Shown in pieces: positions 57,882-64,000 of a DNA stretch of 64,000 bases; positions within the stretch are counted from its first letter, which is position 1, and every line of letters starts with the position of its first letter. The position numbers and the translations under genes are program-made. The DNA comes from Cylicocyclus nassatus (Eukaryota; Nematoda; Chromadorea; Rhabditida; Strongylidae), in NCBI GenBank assembly GCA_958299035.1, contig CATQJL010000001.1, positions 19,079,433 to 19,143,432 of the forward strand. The letters run 5' to 3'. The notes beneath the pieces are model-generated. The model ran no database searches, was not told the origin of the DNA, and was given only the letters and a program-made list of their open reading frames with translations.

Positions 57882-59044
57882 TTACTCATCTTGCCGTGAA
57901 GTAAAAGGAGCAGGAGATACCGGGGATGAAATGTAAGAGCGAACAGGAGAAGCAGGTTTAGAAAAGAACCGCTGACCTGTATTCCTGCGTTTCGCCGACG
58001 GGCATTGCTTGGCCATGTGTCCTATTCCTTTGCAGTTGAAGCAAACCAAGGGGGTCTGCTTGTTGGCGAAGTCTCGCTATTGTCCACTCCGGAACGGTAT
58101 TGGAGAACGAGGACAATTTTGTTTTCATTCCAATCGTGCTGAAAAACAAGGATTAGTAGTAATTTTTGAGTCAACAAAAGTGACTTTACGATTGGCTGGC
58201 ATGGCTTGTATACCGGGTCCTGGAGTTCTGATATATATGAGTTTGCTAATCGCGCAGAGGACGCTCCGAGAGTAGTCGTTCTACCATATGCGCCTTATCT
58301 AACGCCCGCTGAAAAGTGACTGGACCTTCCAACTGTACGTGGTAGCGGATATCTGGTCGAAGGCGTTCAACGAACTTTTCTACGGTTCGTTCTTGTTTAA
58401 TTGCCTGACCCTGGCCCGCCGCTGCCTCGCGTACTGGCGTTAGTATTCTGCTCACAAAAGCTACCACCGTCTCGCCTACCTCCTAATGACAAACGGAGAG
58501 ATCCTGGTGTGCCGTATAGCGCTCTTGAGGCGTTTCAAAAAATGGCGACAAATGGGCTACCAGCTTGTCGTAATCGCCGCAATCAACAAGCGGTAATTCT
58601 TCGACTTTTACGCGGGCCACCCGTCAAGGTACGTTATTAAAATGGTGGCCTTCTAGTGCGGATGTAAGTCCTCCCGGGTGGGCACGCATAATGTCTTCGA
58701 AGTATCGGAGCCAGGTGCCAAATTGTAAGGTATCCCCACAACCCGTGTATGCCGGTAGGTAGATGTGATAGCCCTCGAAGTTAAACATGGCTACCTGCGG
58801 AATAGTTAGCATGCGGGTATCTACGGCCTCAAAAGTATCGTTCAAACCCTTAAGTAATGCGAAATTGTTATCGTTGAAACGTTGGACTAATTGGGCGGTG
58901 TTATAATGATAGTTATACAAGATGTTTGTCACCACCTCGGACTTAGCATCTCTTAGGGTTTTGATTTCGCGCCCATGGAGTACGTCCGTATCTTAAGTTA
59001 GGGAGCGAAAACTGTAATGGCCCGATTATCCTAGAACCTTCCAG

Positions 59045-59506
59045 AAAATTGAGGAGGGAGGAACGACAGAGAAGCGTGCCGAGTTCCTGCAGTATTATCG
59101 GCGAACACCTTGTACAACAGATGAGGACACCGCTGTCGCTGTTGAATGAAGATTCCAATGAAGAACGAAAGATGGGCAACGAAACCATGGAGAAGCAGTT
59201 TAACCGCCATCATGGAGCACTGAAGAAAGGTACTAACCACAACAAAACGTGTAGGTACGTGATTTTCGCTCAGGATATGAAAAATGGATTCCAGCTCGTG
59301 TGAATAAACGCTACGGAAACGCCGTATGCGATGTACTTACGAAAGACGACCAGTTATGGAGACGACATGCGAACCAGATGCGAAGTGGATCAAGTATGAA
59401 GCACGGTCGTGACTTCTCACATATCCCGCGTTTCGAGGAAGGCGGATTGGACAATGGCATGGACGTCATTGTCCATCAAGAAATTCAACCACTTCGCCGA
59501 CATTAA
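59045..59506 (+). pseudogene. Integrase C-terminal remnant
   Basis: Across two or three frames: EFLQYYRRTPCTT, RTPLSLLN, ERKMGNETMEKQFNRHHGAL, then WIPARVNKRYGNAVCDVLTK and DDQLWRRHANQMR. The end W.RH.NQ.R is the usual close of Ty3/gypsy polyproteins. Stops near 59145 and 59300 break it. After NQMR the frame stays open to 59506 with no known motif. Confidence 0.75.
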
Positions 59507-59593
59507 CCAAACCAAGCCGTCATCGTCGCCCCCAGAGCGTCTTCAGGTGGATCCTCATTTCAAGATGTACCGTTGTTCATCTTAGGAGGGAGG

Positions 59594-59820
59594 TGTTGTA
59601 GAGCTGTTCAGCATAAATGGAACTCCCTCACAATTGATAGATTAGGTTGAGGCGAACCTGTGTGGCTGCGGCGTATCCGCCGCACCTTGATATGTTTACG
59701 TGTTGCTATGTCTATTATCAAATTGTTTCTGGTGATCCCGCGGCATGTACGCCGATATGTAAAGGGGTAAACTTTGTGTTTTTCTAATAAATCGTTAACG
59801 ACTCAACGCGTCCTACTACA
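59594..59820 (+). repeat. LTR of the plus-strand element
   Basis: TGTTGTAGAGCTG at the start and CTACTACA at the end form short inverted termini (TGTTGTAG versus TGTAGTAG). It contains AATAAA at 59786-59791 about 30 bases before the end. It lies right after the polypurine tract. A second copy was not found in the window. Confidence 0.65.
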
Positions 59821-60181
59821 CTTGGAAGGAGTGTCTCTGTCAGATGCTGTACCCTCCGCAGGATTTGTCTCAGTTGATGTTGTCCGAGGATGGGTTACCA
59901 CGATTTACCAAGTCAGCAGAGTGGGCCCTGGAGCGAGTTACCGGAGGGACCATACTAGACAAGAAGCAAAGAATGAGATTCAAAACCGAAGAGTAGAATC
60001 GAAAAAAGTTTCGTTCTACTAGCTGACCTGTATATATACACCTCGTGTAGCTGATAAGGGAAATATGTAAGCTACTGTCTCGCAGAATGTTTCTGGTACG
60101 CGGCATATCTGCGATAAGCCTGGGAAAGAAAACATCCCATGTCGCGGCGGCAAATATCTTGAAAATTTTCGCAGCTAATTA

Positions 60182-61203
60182 TTAGGTCATTCCGAAAGTA
60201 ATTTCGCTTTTTTCAAAGGGCGCCACATCTGAAGGAAAAGTGTTTTCTAAGAGATACTGGTAGCATCTGATGCAGCATTTCATCCTCTTTCTAATGGTTA
60301 TGAAACTGTTGCAAAACAATCAACGAGCTTTCAGAAAATAACCAAAATCTGCTACCTATGCTTTTTGAGATGGTCAAGTTTCACAATTTTTCAAAACTTT
60401 CATATCAAACCTCAGAAGGAGTTCAAGTAACGATTTGATAGAGTAAACCTTGTAGAATACGAGACAGCTTTTTTCTCTTTTTCATAGCTCGCCGTAATTT
60501 TTTAAAAGATTTTTTTTACCAAAACCATCGATTTTGGCAGGCCTACATCAGCCACAATCGCATCAAACATCAGCAATTACTCGGAAATTGAAGCTTCCAA
60601 GATGATATATGACTTAATATTGATTTTGTAAAGCGAATCAGAGTTTGCGGATTTGAAATACTGAACTTCGAGTTTTTTGGGTACAGCCTTGGGCGCGTTA
60701 AAAAACGTGAGTTATGACGATTTTAGCCTCGAAGACTGAACAAATCGGAAACAAAAAACACCTATTAAAAATAGGAGGAAAAGCTGCATCAAACAGCACC
60801 CGTGCTGCTCTCTCATTGATGTTCTACGAGATTTGAGTTGACCAAGTATGGAAATTGGTAGCATCAGTTGAAATTTTATTTAAAAATTTTGAGGAAGTAT
60901 GTGAAGGAAAGAAAAATTGTTTTGTATTCTGTAGGGTTTGCTCTATCTAATCGTTACTTGAACCCCTTCTGAGGTTTGATATGAAAGTTTTGAAAAATTA
61001 TGAAACTCTTGACCATCTCAAAAGCATAGGTCGCAGATTTTGGTTACATTCTGAAAGTTCGTTGACTGTTTTGCAATAGTTTCATAACCATTAGAAAGAG
61101 GATGAAATGATGCATCGAATGCTACCAGTATCTCTCAGAGAACACTTTTCCTTCAGATGTGGCGCCCTTTGAAAAAAGCGAAATTACTTTCGGAATGACC
61201 TAA
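60182..61203. mobile_element. MITE with TTAGGTCATTCCGAAAGT tips inside the LTR element leader
   Basis: TA flanks (60180-60181, 61204-61205); starts TTAGGTCATTCCGAAAGTAA and ends TTACTTTCGGAATGACCTAA. Arms of ~350 bases pair, as in 654-1668 and 8222-9221. It splits the leader between the 5' LTR and gag, so it inserted after the retrotransposon. No transposase. Confidence 0.92.
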
Positions 61204-61429
61204 TATTTGTGCTCGCCGTCAATTTTCCTAACATAAACATTAGGTCGCATCGCGTAATGTTGATGCTTACTGCGCCTAACAATCGAAAAGCGCATAACTT
61301 TGAGTAGGGAATGAAAAAAGTATCGAAACATGCATAATCATAATGCTTGAACTAATATAGTTTATGAAAATCACCCGGGTCTCATCTCGGACGCTTCAAA
61401 ATTCTCACCGGCATATCTATCATTGGCTT

Positions 61430-61581
61430 CCAGATTCGTGCGGAGGTTGAGTCTTGCCAACTCACCGCGTGGAGGTTTTTGCTAGCGAGAGAGTACGAAA
61501 AGCAATGCTATAACGTAGAGTTTTAGCAAGTTTACCTGTGTTATCAGGTAAAGTCTGCAATGCACCTCCACACGAATCTGG
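61430..61581. repeat. Inverted repeat around an AT-rich centre
   Basis: CCAGATTCGTGCGGAGGTTG, and GTCTTGCC further in, are mirrored by GGTAAAGTCTGC and CACCTCCACACGAATCTGG. A ~150-base foldback in the LTR element leader. The plus frame at 61655-61939 just beyond has no motif I recognise. Confidence 0.6.
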
Positions 61582-62065
61582 AAACCGATCGTACAATCAT
61601 ATATACAATATATGCCCTATTCTATAGTAGTTTTGCAGCTGCAACTCAAAATTAGTGTCCCTCTCTGAACTTCTGATCAACCAACTTCGCCGGTTCAACG
61701 CCTTTTTAGCACATGCGCATAAACAAAGAAACTACCCACGCGTGCTAATTCATTCCAAAACGCATTTCGAAATTTGGCCAGTTTGTAAGAACGAAAAAAA
61801 TGAAAAAAATTGCCGCGAAAACGTGAATGTCAAAATGTTAGTAGACTCACTGCCAAGAAAGGTTTGGAAAGCAAAGAAGAAAAAAAAAACTATGGATCCC
61901 AATCTATTAGCAGAAGACGAATATTCTGTGCCAAAATAATATCTAATCTGTCAAATCGTTATGTTTACTAATTGTCGATCGGTGCCCATCCACGGAGCGA
62001 AAATGTAGATTTTGAATACTCACACTTTCGTCAGGCATGCTGCTCCACTCGCTGCTACTAGTAAG

Positions 62066-62356
62066 TGTTGGCCCCTCCCTTGCCGTAACAGAACATAGTA
62101 AAGAATAATTGTTTACTGGGAGAATAAAGGAATAATAGAAAACCGGGTTTACTGTCGCAAAAAGTGATTGAATCGGGATAACGAGCGGCAGTGGTCGACT
62201 GTAGGAGAGTTGAGCGTGGTGGCGATGGTGGCGTCGTCTCCTTACTTGCTTCCTTTCACCTCCTTAAGTTGCCTGCGCGTATCAGTTCGATCTCAGCTTC
62301 TTCGACAGCGACGTTCTTTTCTATAAAAAACCGTATTACAGCTATTCTCCCTTACA
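62066..62356 (-). repeat. 5' LTR of the minus-strand LTR retrotransposon
   Basis: It is in direct orientation with 55003-55294 and shares nearly all blocks: the TTACTGTCGCAAAAAG region, GACTGTAGGAGAGTTGAGCG, ATCTCAGCTTCTTCGAC, and the 40 bases from ACGTTCTTTTCTATAAAAAA to TCTCCCT. On the minus strand it starts TGTAAGGGAG and ends GGGGCCAACA. The LTRs differ by many substitutions and small indels, so the insertion is old. Matching target duplications are not evident: GCAAA on one side, AAACA on the other. Confidence 0.85.
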
Positions 62357-62567
62357 AAACATCTTTCAAATTTTTTCTTTCATCTTTCAACATCAAAATT
62401 TATTTAATGCAGTTTTTTCTTCAAATAAAGAGAAGAAATCTCCATGCAAGTCATACATTGAATCTGTAAGAGAGCTGCTTAGTTCAATTACTATAAATAT
62501 ACGAAGTTTTGAAACTCTCATTTCTGCACTTATATCTAGTTTCAGAAAGAGACGGTGTGCTTGAGCT

Positions 62568-63023
62568 TACAAGGGAATGGTCAGAAGTCGAAGTGGCCAA
62601 TCCATGCAAGCTGCATACCATTCGATGCAGCGTTGAATGCTGGTTTCAAATCTGTCTTCCATATCTGCAGAGCGCCTTTGTAGGTAAAGTTACGAGCACC
62701 TTTACTGCGAAAAAATCGTACACAAAAATTGCGGAATTAGGCACATTATTGCTCTTTCAACTCACCTCTAGGTAAGGGTTATATGAACTGACCTAGCTGC
62801 ATGTTTTGGTCCAACACTGACCCGGGAATGGTTTTGTACGGCTAAATTTGCGCTTTACGCGCACAATTTCTTAGCAAAATAATGGCTTTCAACGGCTTAT
62901 AATTTCTTTCACAAAAGCGCTCTGCAGATAAGGAAGACAGATTTAGATTCAGCGTTTTATGCTTCATCTAATGGTATGCAGCTTGTATGGATTGGCCACT
63001 TCGATTTCTGACCATTCCCTTGT
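62568..63023. repeat. Inverted repeat with ~120-base arms
   Basis: ACAAGGGAATGGTCAGAAGT, CGAAGTGGCCAATCCATGCA, GCATACCATTCGATGCAGCG and AAATCTGTCTTCC are mirrored from about 62915 to 63023. The centre is unpaired. It carries another CCATTCGATGCAG copy, the word found in many TIR elements here. Tips with TA flanks were not identified. Confidence 0.8.
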
Positions 63024-64000
63024 TAGAGTGGAATTGTCTCATAAAACTGAAGGTGATGTGGGTCTCCACATATGCTGTTGCAGAAGCTCGCAAATAGGCA
63101 TTTATGTTCAGCTCTTCTATCTTACTCATCTTCGATTAATTGCACTCAAGGTGACCCCTAAAGGGCGGTATGGCACAATATAATTACCCAAAACTTTTGG
63201 AGTGCAAAAGATTAACTTAGAGCGCTGTAATCGCAGAGTGATGGAAAATTTGACATTGCTTTTTCATTATAAAATTTAGAACGTATTCTGCTGTAAGTCA
63301 CGAATAAACATAGCATTAAAGCAAAAATTGTCTGCATTGTAGAGTAATGGAGGGCGTGCAGGATCCTCTAAAGGCCCGCCGCTTCTTTTCCAGGCGCGCC
63401 CTTGGGAGGCAATAATCCCTTCCCTACCTCGCGCTTATGTCTTACTCGTTTCGCACCTTCCTGCGATAGTTTCCCTCCGGACAGTTGCCTTGTTTCTCCT
63501 AGCATTAGAAAGTAACTGCTTAAACAAGGATTTTCTAATGATAACAAAAGATGAAGATGTGAAACATTCACAAGCGAACGATCCCAACTTAAGGCGGCAA
63601 AGTGGAGTGAGCCGAATACCCTTAGATGCGTTTTGATGAGCTGATTCCAGAACCACCACCTTCTATATCTGCGATGCCGTCCTCTAAAAATACGATCGGT
63701 TAAATGTGTGAAGTCTTGGGGGGTTTTAGTGTATACTGTGCTTTGAATTCAACTTGAACTTGCATGACTAGCATGATATTGAGTGCATTGATTTGCCAAA
63801 TTTCGATTTTTTATTGCTCAGCTTTTATAGAAGAACTTCAATGATTTTTAATTGCTCAAAAACGCTTATTTGCGTTTCCTTCAAATGAGCAATCTTTGAT
63901 CAGTACGCCCAATATCAGCTAGTCATGCACTCTTAAGTTTGGATTTTGAAGCACACTATGCATCAAAACTTCAATAAATTCACAATTTTAATCATTCAAA
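63024..64000. other. No supported gene
   Basis: A GC-richer patch at 63355-63500 stands out and is open on the minus strand (63368-63571), but without motif or splice context. The rest is AT-rich and featureless. Confidence 0.35.

Larger units (their letters stand above)
59000..59820 (+). mobile_element. 3' end of a second, plus-strand Ty3/gypsy-like element
   Basis: On the plus strand a broken integrase C-terminus is followed by a polypurine tract AGGAGGGAGG (59584-59593) and an LTR-like block from TGTTGTAG (59594) to CTACTACA (59820). It carries a poly(A) signal AATAAA at 59786-59791. The minus-strand gag is cut at both of its edges. The matching 5' parts are not in the window, so the copy is incomplete. 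Confidence 0.75.
57882..59953 (-). pseudogene. gag of the minus-strand LTR element, interrupted
   Basis: The probable start at 59953 reads MVPPVTRSRAHSADLVNRGN, a basic N-terminus usual for gag. The frame decays and is then split by the plus-strand fragment 59000-59820. It resumes at 58990 (TLRDAKSEVVTNIL), with the capsid segment TLQFGTWLRYFEDIMRA near 58700 and, after a shift, HQDLSVCH, VVAFVSRILTPVRE, ERTVEKFVERLRPDIRYHVQ and FQRALDKAHMVERLL. A zinc knuckle CFNCKGIGHMAKQC (CX2CX4HX4C) is complete at 58002-58043. The final stop is at 57882-57884. Several stops and shifts make it non-functional. Capsid plus a single knuckle fit the Ty3/gypsy type. Confidence 0.85.

Noticed and set aside
61655..61939. 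94-codon lysine-rich plus frame in the LTR element leader
   Set aside because: Opposite to the element's strand, A-rich by composition, no motif.

Overview
The window looks like repeat-dense, mostly non-coding nuclear DNA of a nematode, probably Rhabditida and possibly a strongylid (hookworm-like) worm. Three things point there: remnants of RTE-type non-LTR retrotransposons of the kind common in those worms, mariner/maT-type transposons and MITEs inserted at TA, and one candidate host gene with a very short intron and T-rich TTTTCAG acceptors. There is no bacterial operon structure. Almost every short open frame is a by-product of repeats.

Layout. Bases 1-16000 hold two abutting TIR elements (654-2686), a large inverted repeat (4061-4743), a 98-bp minisatellite with alternating unit types (4743-5935), an RTE endonuclease remnant (7055-7700), more TIR elements (6381-7048, 8222-10045, 12997-13731), a CTCAGATAAT-ended family (7826-8063, 11214-12092) and foldback elements (14264-15954). 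At 16053-19593 three TIR elements abut and share TA dinucleotides. More TIR elements follow at 20350-21081, 22194-23130 and 30729-32523, separated by quieter DNA. At 34360-35740 is a decayed RTE reverse transcriptase, and at 37600-37905 a fragment of a second RTE lineage. Bases 38000-46500 are quiet apart from foldbacks. The best host gene is at 46936-47441: a signal-peptide protein with two repeats, an upstream trans-splice-like acceptor and a 53-bp intron. A broken DD37D (maT-like) transposon lies at 48020-48953. Next come a small element packed with GATAAG motifs (49120-49402) and a 1.36-kb foldback (49867-51223). A 706-bp 5'-truncated RTE insertion with a perfect 12-bp target duplication is at 53667-54372. 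A minus-strand LTR retrotransposon (55003-62356) carries gag and protease pieces. It is itself interrupted by the 3' end of an opposite-strand Ty3/gypsy-like element and by a MITE.

How it fits together. This is a nested transposon graveyard with little host coding capacity. The most unusual pattern is structural. TIR elements with different tips carry a similar CCATTCGA-like core 80-85 bp inside the tip, several also share a TACCATTCGATAGAGC hairpin module, and elements repeatedly sit end to end sharing one TA. All calls come from reading the sequence; no database search was run.
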